Origin: Trichinella spiralis
Lineage: Eukaryota > Nematoda > Enoplea > Trichinellida > Trichinellidae
Direction of reading: 5' to 3'
DNA: 64,000 nucleotides
Assembly: GCA_000181795.3 (NCBI GenBank)
Contig: CM012954.1
Location: 16,320,687 to 16,384,686, forward strand
The notes under the pieces were generated by a model. It searched no databases. It saw nothing but the letters and a program-made list of their open reading frames with translations, and was not told the origin of the DNA. Of this stretch, positions 25,214 through 38,428 are shown piece after piece. How positions within the stretch are numbered: position 1 is the stretch's first letter; every line of letters begins with the position of its first letter. Made by a program: the position numbers and the translations under genes.

Positions 25214-27854
25214 GACAATGCTCGGCTAAGTTCTTCAAAAAGGATTTAATTTTATTAAAATAACACTTAAATACTAAAACAGTTTTTACTAGCATATACA
25301 AATACTTGATACTAAATAAAAAATCAAAAAAATATGCAATAATATATACATTTTTCGTCTGAAAAATAAAATATGAAAATCAACTACCTGTAGCACAAAC
25401 AGAAGTGAATTAAGTACAAAATACAGAAAAACCGTAAAAATTTCCATACACATATACTGTAATAAAATTAATTTACAGGTACAAATCAAAGGCAAACGCT
25501 GATTCATACCTCTACTTACTTTCTAGTTCAAGATCCATGAATAGATGTTGGTGAAAATTTTACTTTCATATTTTTATTTCGAGTATTTTGTATGTTAACT
25601 GATCTAACCATTTCATTTTTAAATAAAACGTGATTACGTGTTACTGGAAAGCATAGTTGTTATAGTATGTTTTTTTCTCATATTTTTCATGCATTTTTTA
25701 CTGTTATTGATAATCTTTATCATATATAAACATCGTTTCCCAAGCAAATTCCCAAAATCAAAGTGACAATAAAAGTTAGCCAGAACAGACAGAGGACATT
25801 TCTGACCAACCAGTTCGAATCAAAATTTAAATAATCCAATTACTCAATTATCGGAAATGTTCTGTTTTACTCAAAAGAAAGTAAAAGTAAAGATTTAAAA
25901 TAAAATGAATAATTATTATGAAAAAAAAGGAAAGTAATAAATAAATAGATAACAACAACTGTTGCTATTTGAAATTTAAATTGCTCACTGTTATCATTTA
26001 AAATGTGCTTTCATAGGAAAAAACTTGTCCCTATTTATTCATTTAATTTTTTTTATTAGTTATTGATTTATGGGTGTAATTTTTAGCAACAGCATCCACG
26101 CTTTTTTTGATGATAAATTTCCATTTTGCATAGTTTAAAATCGGTGAAAAATGAAATTTTCAAAGAAGCTTGCACTTTTGAAAAATTGTGCAAGTTGTGC
26201 AAAATTGAATCATCAATTACATCCCCCTCTGACGGGGAAAAATTTTGCTCTGAAATTATTATTCTATTCGAAACGGAAAAAGTGTCAACTGACGAAGTCA
26301 GGAACTTCTTTTTCTTCAAGCACCAACGAGCTGCACAAACAACTTCCTGTTGCAATCGAAGCATAACTCGGAAAGTTGTATTAAAATTAATTTCATAAAA
26401 ATCCATATTTACTTTTTATTAAAAAAAAATAATTCTTTAATATTTGTTTAAACGTGATATTTGTTGGTTGGTTCATCTGTTGACTGATATTTGACAATGT
26501 TTTGTCTATTACGTAATGTTTGCCATTGCAGTGAAAAGTGTCGAGAGAATATTTTTTTTCTCGTGAAATGAAAGTGAACAAAGGTTATTTATTCTGATCA
26601 TACTTATTCTCTCGTTTGAAAATTGAATAAAAATGCCAAAATTTTATTATATAAATAATAGAATCGCATAAAATTTCAAATTAACCGAAATATCGATTAA
26701 AAATAGAAAATTATTTTCAATAATAATAATAATAATATGCTTGTTATAAAAAGAATAAAAAATATTTGAAAAATTAAGAAATTAAAGTATTTATTATATT
26801 TTAAAAGAGGTAATGATGATGATTGTTGTGATGCTTTTTCAAAGCAAAATTATTTATTTTCCAAGGAAGTAATTTGAATAATTAATGGTTGAAAGGAAAG
26901 GGCCAATTAAAAGAAAGAATGAAAAGCGGCTAAAGTAGAGAGAAACAAAAGCAATATGGCAGGCAGCAAGTGGGAAAAGCAGCTAATAATAAAATATGGG
27001 GGGTATTTTTGAACAACAATCCGGCAGTTGCATGCTGTCGTATGAAAAAGATGAAGAGCTGAAACAGTGGTTCCATTGGAGAATAGACACGAAATGGGAA
27101 AAAAGAAACAAATTTCAAAAGCATCGGTGCAAGCAAAATTGAAGCCAAAGTTGCATCACCGGCAAGATGAACAAAAAGCCCCTTGTCAAGCTTGAAGTTG
27201 AACATAAGCGAGCGGCTGTCGAAGATGAAAAGCTCGAACAAGCTACACAACGTGGGCGCTGTGCTATAATGGAGGAGAAATAATGCTGACGAGAAAAACA
27301 GAAGAAGCAGAAAAGCGAAGACGAAATGCGGCCGAAATGCGATCAGGGGTAACGCCGGCGGCTGGTCCAACGGCATCGGCGTTCCAGGGTCACTCGATAT
27401 GACCTAACCTGTGGCCAGTTTCCATTTCGACCTTTACGAACTGAACAACTGCTGTTGTTTTTGGCCCCAAATTCGACAGCCCTGATATTGCCATTCTTTA
27501 TCTCTTCTCTCCTCATTAAGTCAATTTTCTTTCTGTTCATCTGCTCGGCTTGATCGACATCACCTCTCTGCTTCTTCTCTCTTCATTTATCTCTCCATCA
27601 ATCTTCTCCATCTCCATCTTCTTTCTCTCCTTTGTGCTTTTTTCATCTTCGGTCGCGTTTCCCAATTTTTCAAAATTCATATCTGTTTTTTTTGCTGTAA
27701 TAAATTAAATTGTGATTTTGTTTGCTTTAGACGCCGAAACTTCTTATCTACACCAGCAAACCAATTTTGTTACAGTCGTCGCGGCAAAAAGTCGATTGAT
27801 CATTTTCAACTTTACAAAAATAGTGCTTTTTTCCCAAGCTTTCGATTCCAACTG
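25214..27854. other. divergent intergenic region between EXOC5 and nidogen
   Basis: About 2.6 kb with no recognised gene; it should contain both promoters. Two overlapping short frames at 26083-26406 lie on opposite strands and neither resembles a known protein. The part at about 26900-27500 is less AT-rich and has a 148-codon minus-strand frame (26930-27376) with a Leu/Phe-rich product, probably chance. Pyrimidine-rich TTTTTTCCCAAG at 27827-27838 is an acceptor-like signal 16 bases before the nidogen ATG. Confidence 0.5.
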
Positions 27855-30800
27855 ATGCTTTTCGTTTGCTATTGCTTCTGTGCAATATTATTTGCACAGG
27901 TTGGGGCGGTGCCCAAGCAGAACTTTTATCCGTTCGGTCGACACCACGGTGATCATTTGTTGCCGCCCAACGACGACCAGAGCAGCGACGAGTTCCAACT
28001 GCTCGATTCGATTCATTTCTATGGAAAAGCATACAGAAGTGTTTATATCAACGAGAATGGCATGATCTCGTTCGACACCGACTTCAACAGTTACAGAACT
28101 GGAGAGTTGATTGATTTTGGACATCCGTTGATTGCCATTTTCTACGCCGACGTCGACATCAGCGGTCCACACGGTGGTCACGTATTCTACAGGTAAGTGA
28201 ATCATCAAAAATTATGAATAAAAAAATTTTTTTCTTATCTTCTTGTTTAAATTATTCTTATCAAATTTTAAGAACTAGCCAAGATCCGGAACTGTTGAAG
28301 ACCAGCTCTGATTTGATTCGAAACAAATTTCACTGGGATGCAAGTGATTACGAAGCCAAATCGTTGCTAATTGTCACTTGGGATAGAGTTGGCAGTTATC
28401 AGCGACACAATGATCGGGTAAGCAGAGATGTTTATTTGCTTCTTTTTGAAAGGAAAACTAAAATTTATGATCAATTAATCAACAACAAATTTCACGCATT
28501 TTAAATTGAAACTATGCAGTCAATATTATATACTTTATTATCAAAAATGAAACAGCGTTTGAAATACAATCATCTTGGAACTTTAAAAAAATGCATATCT
28601 TTTAAAATTTAATTTTTTCACTTACAGTTTATTGTATTGTATATTGTTGTTTCAACTAAATTGTTTCCATTTACTGCCGTTCAGTAGAAGTAGCGTGTAG
28701 CTTTGTTTTCACTTTAAAACTCTCTATGCTGCTTTTGGAAAAACAAAACTCCAATTTAAATTGAAAAATTATGAATTTGATCAGCTCAGGATTTTTAATC
28801 AATCAGAAATTTATGATGATAACTTTTAAAAATACGCGTAAAATTGTCTCAAAATGATCTTATTTTTATCTCCTGCAAAAAAGAAAAATACAAAGATCAA
28901 AAAATATAACAAATCACATTAGATCACACAATCTGAAGTGCTCGAAAATTTATGATAGCTCAATTTGATCGTTTCAAGTTATCAAAAATGATTAATCTTT
29001 TTTTTGTTTTGTTCTGTTCAGGTCAATTCATTTCAACTGGTCATTAGTAGCAATGAAACGACAAGCTATGCGCAGTTTTTGTATGCCGATGATGAAATTC
29101 AGTGGATCAAATCAACCGATAAACATCCCCATGGAGGCAATCAAATTGCACGAGCTGTATTTGTCGCTGCAGAGGATAAAATTTACGCCTTGCCAGAATC
29201 ATATTCTAAAAGGATGTTCGACATAAACAAGTATTGGATTTTTTAAGAGAAAAAAATTCTTTTTAAGAGACTATCCTTTAGGGAAACCAACGTCGCTTTG
29301 CCAGGAGTATTTCTGTACCGCATTTCTGAATCTACAATTGTCAATCCTCAAGAAGATGATGAGGAAGCTGACGACTATTATCCATACGATCCGTCTGAAT
29401 ACGAAGACGGTGAACCTCTTGAATATACGGAAAATAATGAAGAACAAAAACTTGGTAACAGACAATAATTAACGAAGAATTTTTTGAGAGGAGGAAAATT
29501 ATAATCCATTTAGAAGAAGAAAGCGATGAGATGGAACAAGCTGGATTAATGTGCCCTGATAATTTTCATGGAGATTCTTGTCCTGAAAATTGTCACCTTA
29601 TCCAAGAAAAATATTGTCAACGGTGTCATTGTCCTCAAGGTAAAAACTCTTTCCTTTTCATTTATTCTACTTATCGGAAGTTTCAAACATTTTCAGACGT
29701 GGAAGATCACACTTCAACCCCACCTACAGGCAGTAGGGACAGTTATGGAAAATCTGTTGACCACTGCCTTTATGTTGGTCCGCATGCTTGCCATGCAAAC
29801 GCTGAATGCGTCAATTACCAAGATGGCTTTTGTTGCCGATGTAAACTCGGCTTTATAGGAAACGGGGTGGACTGTTTATCCGAAAGTAAGCAGCATATTC
29901 AACAAGTTCATGAAAATGAATATTATTCAACATAATAATAATATATCCGTTTAAACAAGAACAAACAAAGAAAAAACTTACTACTGTAAAATTGTAGATG
30001 AAGCCCAACGAATCAGCGGTCGTGTTTCTGGTCGTCTGAATGACGTGGACATTGTCGATTCAGAACTGCACACCTACGCAGTTTTGGAAGACGGTCGTAC
30101 CTACACAGCTATTTCAAGAATACCGGAAAAAATCGGTTCTTCAATGTTATTTTTAAATACACTCGGTTCGATCATGGGCTGGCTGTTCTCGAAACCAACA
30201 AACCAATCTGTTGAAAATGGATTCACAATGACTGGTAAGATGAAAAAGCACATTTAATTATTAATAATTTAAAAAATATTATCGATAATCAATAAATAAA
30301 TACTTCGTTCAGGAGGAAGATTGAACAGAACAGTAACAGTTCACGTCGCTGACCAGCATACTGTAACTATACAGCAAGATTTTTCTGGCCAAGACAATCA
30401 CGGATACTTGAAGACGAACGTTTTCATCGCTGGCACTGTTCCTCATCTGCCACCAAGTACAACAGTTGATTTTGGAGAACATTACGAAGAATTCAACCGA
30501 GTCGAACCAGGCAAGACTGACTGATATTACAATTTCAACATTTGACATTTTTTTTTCAAGACAACAGTATTTTTCAGGAGTAGTGAAATCATATTCAAAT
30601 TTATTAGTTACGGCTGGAAATGAGCGCTATTCAGTGATTGTTGATCAGACAATCCGATTCGATCAGTCTTGTCCATTTCTGCATGTTCAGACTGGCAGTC
30701 GATCATTGTTGAAACAGGATCGCAGCTATGTGGTATACGAAACAGCCGAACAAATGGTTCGCTATGCTGCTGGCAATTCACTCGAACCACCCGGCTGTAA

Positions 30801-33800
30801 TATTAATAAATAAACAAGTAAAATTTTTATCTTCCTGTTTCAAATTTCCTTTTTACAGATCAACGTGAAAATCCATGCCAAGAAGGTGCTCATGATTGTA
30901 CAGGACCTCATGTTGTATGCGTACCGGAAAATCAAAGATACAGATGTGCTTGTGAAGATGGCTATCAAATGCAATATGGCAGAGAAAACAGTCTTGTTTG
31001 CATTGGTGAAAATGATTTAAAATCCAGAACATCCTGTTTTATGAAAAGAAAATTATTTTTAAATTAAGATTTGGATGAGTGCAGTCATGGAATGCATCGA
31101 TGTGATATAAATGCCAACTGCATAAACATGGAAGGTGGATATTCTTGTCAGTGTCTACCAGGATTTTATGGAGATGGATATCAGTGTTCAGGTAAAAAAA
31201 TACTGCTTCGAATAGCTTTTCCAAATCGCTTTCTGCCAGAGCTTTGCTAATCAATCGTTTGGGAAAAGTGACAGGTTTTATTAATAGTGTAAAAGGATTT
31301 TTTCACTTGTTCTTCATAAAATTAATAATGAAATAATTTTCACCATTTCATCTTCGAACTTCTTAAACGTCTTAATTCAATATTGAACAATTGCACTGAT
31401 ATGTCACAAAATTCCAACGCTTGCTTGGCCAGTATGCTTTAGCCGATGTAGAGCTTGTGCTTTCGCTGTAGAACAACTGATTTGCGGCATGAAAATTTGC
31501 AATACAAACGCGGATTGTTTGTTGGACCATGCAACTCGCTTACCTCGTTGCGTCTGCCGACCTGGCTTCGTAGGTGATGGTGTGTCGTGTACTTTGATCG
31601 GTAAAGAAATGATGACCGTCGATCTCCGACTGCCGGGTAAAATATGCTTTCAGCTGTGATGGATAAAAAATTTTCCCAATTCTCTTCCCTCGCTAATCCA
31701 CCACCCCTCCGCTTTTTTTTGAGCATTAGGCTTTCGCTTGGCGGTCTTTGCTGTGCTTGCAACGCTGACATACACTTTGACATCATCCGTTTGTTTGTTT
31801 GTTTTTTTTGCTCCTTTACAGGCCAACAACCATCATCTGATCCTTGCGATCAAGTGCGCTGTCATGATCAGGCAGAATGTACAGTAGACGAAAACCACGT
31901 GGCTAGATGCTATTGCAAATCTGGCTATCAAGGCGATGGTTACAGTTGTGAAATTGTATCCTACGAAACAGGAAGTCGAGATAACGACTGTGAGAAATTG
32001 CAGTGTGGAACAAATGCTCAGTGCAGCTTGGATCAAAATGGAATTGCACGCTGTTTTTGCATACACGGATTTGAAGGAGACGGTTATTATTGCAAGCCAA
32101 TCACTTGCGAACGAATTCAGTGCAGTGCTGACGCAGAATGTCATTACACTACAAATGGTGTAGCTCAGTGTGTTTGTAAAGACGGCTATGAAGGTGATGG
32201 ATTTCACTGTCAGCGTAAATTACAAACAACGGAAACATATCCCAAAGAATGTTTGCAGTTCATCTGCGGCAAGAATGCAGAATGTCGACTTAATCATCAA
32301 GGGAATCCTGGTTGTTACTGTAAAGAAGGTTTTGAAAGAGATGGTGTACACTGCAGGCAAGCTGGTTTGGACAGCACGACACCCACATTTTCTTGTGAAA
32401 ATATTCGCTGCGGTGAAAACGCCCAGTGTTACCGCGACTACACTGGCGTCGCCAATTGTTATTGCAACCGTGGTTACGAAGGAGACGGGTATCAGTGTCG
32501 ACCTGTAGAAGCAGAACAGCGTGATCAGTGTGACCAAATCAACTGTGGACCGAATGCCTTTTGCAAAATTGATCGTGCCACTTCAGAGCCTACTTGTCAT
32601 TGTGAATCTGGATATCAGCGGGATGGAGATATTTGCAAGCTTGTTGATGACCGCCAAGAGCAGCCTGGTATTAAGTTGAAAAAAAATGCTCCGTGAAAAA
32701 ATGACATTTGAAAAGCAAAGGGAATGAAGGTTTTTTGTTGAATTTACTGGGATCTGATTTTTAGGCAATCTGTGCCGTTCGCATCAGGACTGCAGTGAAC
32801 ACGGCCATTGCACGTATAACGATGCAATAGAAGCATACCAGTGCCAGTGTAGACCACCATATTCTGGTGACGGTATTCACTGCTTTTTAGAAGCTGGTAA
32901 AATTTTTGTGAATTATTCCTCCTATTTTTGAACATCTGTAACAATCATAGAAACTTGCGAACATGCAAGAAATTGCCATCCAGATGCGGACTGTGTTTTT
33001 GAGCAGCATGAAACTGGTGGAGGCTATCGATGCCGATGCCGCAAAGGTTTCAGCGGAAATGGATATCAGTGCCAACCGTTGGAAAGTGTTGGTCGGGAAT
33101 TGCTCTTCAACATATTAAAATATTTCTATTCTTACTTTACATCTTTCAGCTGCTGCAGAAATCCAGTGCAATGTCTTAAACACGTGCCATCCAAACGCTC
33201 AGTGCGTATTCGATTCAAATTCCAGGCGGTACGTCTGTCAATGTCAGCAAGGCTTCACAGGAGATGGCTACAATTGTCAAGAAACGTCTCGATCTGAAGA
33301 AAAAGGTAATAAGCTTTTCCAAATGATAAAAGAAGACAAATTCGAGCAATCTTCATTAAAACAGAAAAGAATCCACTTGACATTTATTCAATGACATTTT
33401 TTATTCGTTTATAGCCATGCACCCTTGCCAAAGTGCTGACGACTGCCATGTTAATGCGCACTGTGTAAATGTTCCCAGTTCACCTGATCAATACTTATGC
33501 GAATGCTTACCGGGATTCAGAGGTGATGGGTTGAATATCTGCGAACCGGCCGGTAATACATTTCTATTTTTTTTTCAAGTTGAATGCCTAGAGAAAAATA
33601 GACAAATTAAATCACTTCAATCATATTTGTTTTCGTAGACGAATGCAATCCCGGAGCACAACCAACAGGTTGCGCTGAACAAGCAGCTTGCTTGTACGAC
33701 AACAACGAACAAGCTTACAAATGTCGCTGCTTGCAAGGGTATGCAGGTGATGGTAAAACTTGCACAATAGAACGAAGTAAAAATTCAAATACAGCGCTTC

Positions 33801-35713
33801 ATGCTTACCACTTTTCATGACAATTGCACAATTGCAGCACAAGACTGTTCATTTGATCCATCACTTTGCCATCGTGATGCTGAATGTTTGTTTGAACACG
33901 AACGGTCAATGCACATATGCCAATGTCGACCAGGTTTTCTAGGAGATGGTTATTATTCCTGTCAATTACAAAGCAGTAAGCAAAAAAAATACATTTTATC
34001 AGAAAAAACCCTTAATTTATTATCAAACTGATTTCTAATTTGCTTAGGTGAATCTTGCGTCGTGCAAAATTTGTGCGATCCTCAAGCTCGATGCGTACCA
34101 AACGAACGAGGTACTGATTTCCACTGCGTATGTAATGCAGGTTACGAAGGCGACGGATTTACCTGCAATCGAATCACCGGTACAGCATTTTTACATCGCA
34201 TAAAATGATTATTTTAATAATTTTCTTCTTGTTCACGAAGACTGTTCGCGTGATACTAATATCTGCGACGAGAATGCGGTTTGCGTTTCGGAAAATCTTC
34301 GCCATGTATGCCGATGCAAGCCAGGTTACCATGGCAGTGGCTTCATTTGTAGCTGTGAGTTTTATGGCCAAACATTTGAAGCTGTACAGAAGGAAAAAAT
34401 TTTTCATTTTGAAATAATTTTCAGCCGATTCCAGAGTACGAGGAAGAGCTTTGGTATTTTCCCAAGGCATGTCTTTAGTGCAACGCGGCCTCTTACCGGA
34501 TGATTATGGCAAACAGTTGATAGTTGTACCTTTCCAAATTGCAGTTGGCGTCGACTACGACTGCCAGGACGATAAAATCTATTGGACAGATGTTAGTGGC
34601 CACAGCGTACATTCATCTAATTTAGATGGTTCTAATGTAACAACATTATTCGACACTGGTATTATTCTTCGGAATGTAGAAAGAATGAATGAAATATGTT
34701 TTAATGAATTTCTTTTTTTTTTTCTTTTCTCTTTATTTTAAATAGATATCGTTTCTCCAGAAGGCATCGTAATAGATTCATTAAATCGCAACCTCTATTA
34801 CACTGATTCCATTCGAGATGAAATTGTTGTTTCCTCTTTGAGAGGAAATCACAGGGTAGCTATCATTAAAGATGGCTTGGTTAATCCTCGCGCACTAGCT
34901 CTGGATCCTATAGACAGGTAACAAAAAAATTAATTATAAAAAATATTTTTCTACTTTTTTTCTTGATTTTCTTCAAATTCAACAAATTCTTTTCTGTAGA
35001 AAGTTGTACTACTCAGATTGGCATCGTGAAAAGCCGGTAATTGGTCGATTAAATTTGGATGGAACTGCACGTGAATTATTCGTCACTTCAAACATTGCCC
35101 TTCCAAATGGTCTTGTTGTTCTGAACAGACGGCGAGAGTTGTGCTGGGCTGATGCAGGTATTTTTTTTTCAAAATATTGCTATTGTTGTGTTAAGTTATA
35201 AAAATTTACATCCACAGGTACTCAGCGACTAGAATGCATTGGCCTGAACGGTGGTGGAAGGCACGTCATCTTTGCACCACTAGGATATCCATTTGGATTG
35301 ACGGCACATAATGAAGAAACTTTCTACTGGACTGACTGGGAAGAGTATGTTCTTCTTCTGTAATTCTTTTACACTAAAATCATACAATGGGTTAATTTTT
35401 CTTTTCAGTAAACGCATACATTCTGTGAACATTTATGGACAAGATCATCATTCTATGGAAGCAGCTGTAGGTGCAAGTGGTAAACTGTACGGAATAGTGG
35501 CTATACCTACCCAATGTTTTCCAGGTTAGTTTACTAAAAAAACATATATTTATGTATAAATTGCAATATTTGATTGTACATGCAGGAGAATCACCTTGTA
35601 TGTTCAATAATGGTGGCTGTCGTTATGTATGCACACCGGATCATCGGGGTGCTCGACGCTGTCTATGTCCAAACGATGTATCGGAAGTAGAATGTAATCA
35701 AGTTTTCAGATAA
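27855..35713 (+). CDS. nid-1: nidogen/entactin, complete, 27 exons, EGF-expanded
   Basis: Nidogen is a secreted basement-membrane linker between laminin and type IV collagen. Exons: 27855-28192, 28273-28417, 29022-29230, 29282-29454, 29514-29639, 29697-29885, 29998-30234, 30313-30510, 30578-30796, 30859-31005, 31069-31191, 31472-31600, 31822-32667, 32765-32896, 32951-33085, 33150-33305, 33415-33552, 33639-33776, 33838-33975, 34048-34179, 34241-34354, 34425-34658, 34746-34917, 35000-35157, 35218-35344, 35409-35524, 35586-35713; 1698 residues in frame. Order: signal peptide (MLFVCYCFCAILFAQVGA); NIDO domain (FYADVD...VFYR); acidic linker; one EGF; G2 beta-barrel (GRVSGRL, GRTYTAISRIP, NGFTMTG); about 17 EGF repeats, one of them calcium-binding (DLDEC); a YWTD propeller; a final EGF. 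Vertebrate nidogens have far fewer EGFs and about 1250 residues. Intron 8 uses a GC donor. The acceptor of exon 16 (33150 or 33159) is uncertain. Confidence 0.95.
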
Positions 35714-36057
35714 AGATTTGGCCAAACAGTGTAAAAGATTCCAACATTTAATTCTGCCCATTTGAATAATTTTTCTTTCATATCCAACATGCAGATATGA
35801 TTTTTATTACTGACAAAATATCAGGCCATTTTCATAATGCTACATCGACTGTAGTTTCTCATTTAAAAAGAATAAATTACATTTCCTTTTTTCAAAAAAA
35901 AGATTACAACAAAATAACTTAAACATGCATAATACATAATCCCTGAAAAATGCAAGTTTGCATAATTTACATAATATAAAAAATGACTAATAACAAATTC
36001 ATTTTTATTTAAATAAATACAAAAAATGAAACAACATTCTCATATCTTACTGATGAG
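35714..36057. terminator. convergent 3' region with nidogen poly(A) signal
   Basis: About 340 bases separate the nidogen stop and the mRpL10 stop, which point toward each other. AATAAA at 35871-35876, 158 bases after the nidogen stop, is a likely polyadenylation signal. No gene is seen. Confidence 0.6.
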
Positions 36058-37259
36058 TTACCGGGTGGTGAGCTCATTCAATGTATTTGTCACATTCATT
36101 GCTGCACTTTCAAGCAAAGAACACGTTGTATGAATGCCTTGGAGTAACGTCGCGTTGGACTGCATTGCGAAATCTTGAAATGTTTTATTACTGAACGAAT
36201 CCACTTCTTCAGATGTCAAAATTCGACCGTCCACTACACATGCTTTAAAAAGAAAAAAAACAATCGCGACAGTAAGCATTTTTTTAAATATCACCCAACT
36301 ACTCTTTTTACCCAACAATTTTAACCATTGAACTGATTTCAATTCTTCTGTTAGATTAACCAACTTTTCTGGATGATCAGAAAGTAAAATTTGATTTTTC
36401 GAACAAAACAACGGTGCCAAATTGGCTAATGACGTGCCTTTGATTATATGCTGCATCACGCGGTTGTTGTAAACTTTTGTTTGAAAACCATTATGTGAAA
36501 GTCTTCAAATAGCCATTAGAAATGTACAAATAATAAAACAGTAGTACCTCATGCAATCAATATGAACACGCCTTCCTTTAGCCGGAAAAACATGACAAAT
36601 AGCTAACAACCGAGCACGCCGAAGTTTCTGCCGTATACAATTCGCCAGTGCAGCTTCAATAGGCGATAACTGCAAATATTACGTGAAATCAAAGAAATGT
36701 GGTGAAATCATGCATTTAAAACTGAAAAAAATTCCGAACAAAATTAATCAACAATTAAATTAGCAAAAAAAGTAAAATTCTTGTAAAAATTTACAAATTT
36801 GATAATCATGATAAAAATTGGAAATACCCACCCATAAATCAAACTGCTGAAAACAGATAATAGGACATACTGAATTGGCATATTTAAAATAACAAGTGAC
36901 GAAAAAAATCATTCGCGGCGGGATACATTACACAAAATTTTAATTACCTTCTGCAAATTTTCCTGCCGTTGTTTCTCGTATTCTGGCAGCTTACACTGTT
37001 TACGCTTGGCCAAAAGTACAAGCGGATCTTCGGTAACAGGCTTCGCTACTTCATCAAAAATTCGACGAACAAAATGTCTAGGCGACGGCTTCGTAACTTT
37101 TACACCATAATTTGACGTCGTCGCATGAAAACAACGTACCAGAACTTGGAAAAAAATTAGAAAAAATCAAGAAATAGAAATGGTTGATTTTAACATACAA
37201 ACCAAATTAATCATAAATGCACCCATAATGTTCATATTACATAAATATTTTAGATTCAT
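36058..37259 (-). CDS. mrpl-10: mitochondrial large-subunit ribosomal protein L10
   Basis: This is a nuclear-encoded uL10 protein of the mitochondrial ribosome stalk. Exons: 37259-37241, 37144-36948, 36669-36548, 36502-36312, 36242-36058, giving 237 residues with all phases consistent. The 19-base first exon joins to give MNLKYLFLVRCFHATTS, a basic/hydrophobic mitochondrial presequence. The body follows human MRPL10: RARLLAICHVFPAKGRRVH, KVYNNRVMQHIIKGTSLANL, LFCSKNQILLS, SVQWLKLLACVVDGRILTSE and C-terminal LLQGIHTTCSLLESA. Intron 4 (36311-36243) is 69 bases, a multiple of three and open, so unspliced RNA would add 23 hydrophobic residues. The gene is convergent to nidogen and divergent from SMC5. 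Exon 1 is the least certain part. Confidence 0.85.
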
Positions 37260-38428
37260 TAATATTTATCGCTCAGATGCTCCAAATATGATAAATAAAG
37301 CAATAGTGTTTCTTCACAATAACAGTTGCTATAATTAAAGTAACTACTGAATTAACAAAAGCTGTTAAAGCAGTTTAGTAATCTGAAACATAACTAGAAA
37401 AGCTGGTGCTGCGGTTCATTCCTAATGCATTTAAATCAAAATGTTCAGATTTAAGACAAACAGAAATTAGAGGCATGTTAAATTACTGCCTGCCAGCAAG
37501 TAAAACCTACATTTGCATTTACAACAAATTGCAAAATGTAATAATTATATGTTTTATTACTGATGTGCAAATTCAATCAAACAAATATCATTATTTCAAA
37601 ATAATTTACGATTTTTCAATAAAATATATCTGCTCTCTGTTTCAAAATTCTCTTGGTAAATGTTTGCTCAAATTAGTTAAACAAAACACTTAAGACAAAC
37701 TTAAGACACTTAAGACTTAACGTTCTACTACCCACAAAAATAGAACTTTATAAAATATTTACCTCTAAAACATAAATTATACATTTCCCGAAATTTATAG
37801 ATAATAGCGTAATACAGTATAAAATAAAGCAAGTTGAATTATAATTTGTATGTTTCATATTTATCATCATATGGCAACAAAAAATAATTATATAAAAAAA
37901 CTAATTATAAATTATAACTATAAGGAATTATAAATATAACTAAAAAAATGTTTAATCAAATTTTAAACTAAGTTGCATATTACCTAATTTTTTGTATACT
38001 GTAGCCTATAATTAGAATTATGCCATATTTCCATGTAAGATTGAAAGTTACTGGAATAAAAATTGCATTGCTTTAAAACAATTCCAATAAAGTAATTTTC
38101 AAAATTTTATAAATTTGAAATAAAAAAAGAAGAAAATTCAAAATTGCGTGCTTTGTCTGAAAAATTGAAAATGACTTATTTAAACCGTAATTTACACTGA
38201 TATGCAACTTTACTGGTAATTCTTTTTAAATCAAGAAAACATTGCACAACATGGCACTTGATGCAAAAACTTACTATTAAATAAATTTTATAGTCTTTTT
38301 TCAAAGTCTGATTAAGATATTTTGTTCGTCAACCTGTTTGTCAATAGTGTAAGTTTCATTTTAAAGTACTTGATTTATTAGAAGTACCGTAACAAAGGCA
38401 AGAACTGTTTTTGACTTGGTATTACTAT
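37260..38428. other. divergent intergenic region, mRpL10 / SMC5
   Basis: About 1.2 kb of very AT-rich sequence containing the promoters of two divergent genes. A TTAAGAC-type string repeats three times near 37690-37720. A 95-codon frame (37406-37693) looks like chance. Confidence 0.5.

Noticed and set aside
26083-26406. Overlapping frames of 107 and 90 codons on opposite strands
   Set aside because: No resemblance to known proteins, low-complexity Lys/Phe/Ser content and no splice context; probably chance.
26930-27376. 148-codon minus-strand frame with a Leu/Phe-rich product
   Set aside because: Hydrophobic composition follows from GA-rich sequence on the other strand; no family motif and no clear promoter or splice context.
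31644-31821. Apparent upstream coding extension of nidogen exon 13
   Set aside because: It is intron 12 read through; the exon begins after the TTTACAG acceptor and phase fits exon 12.
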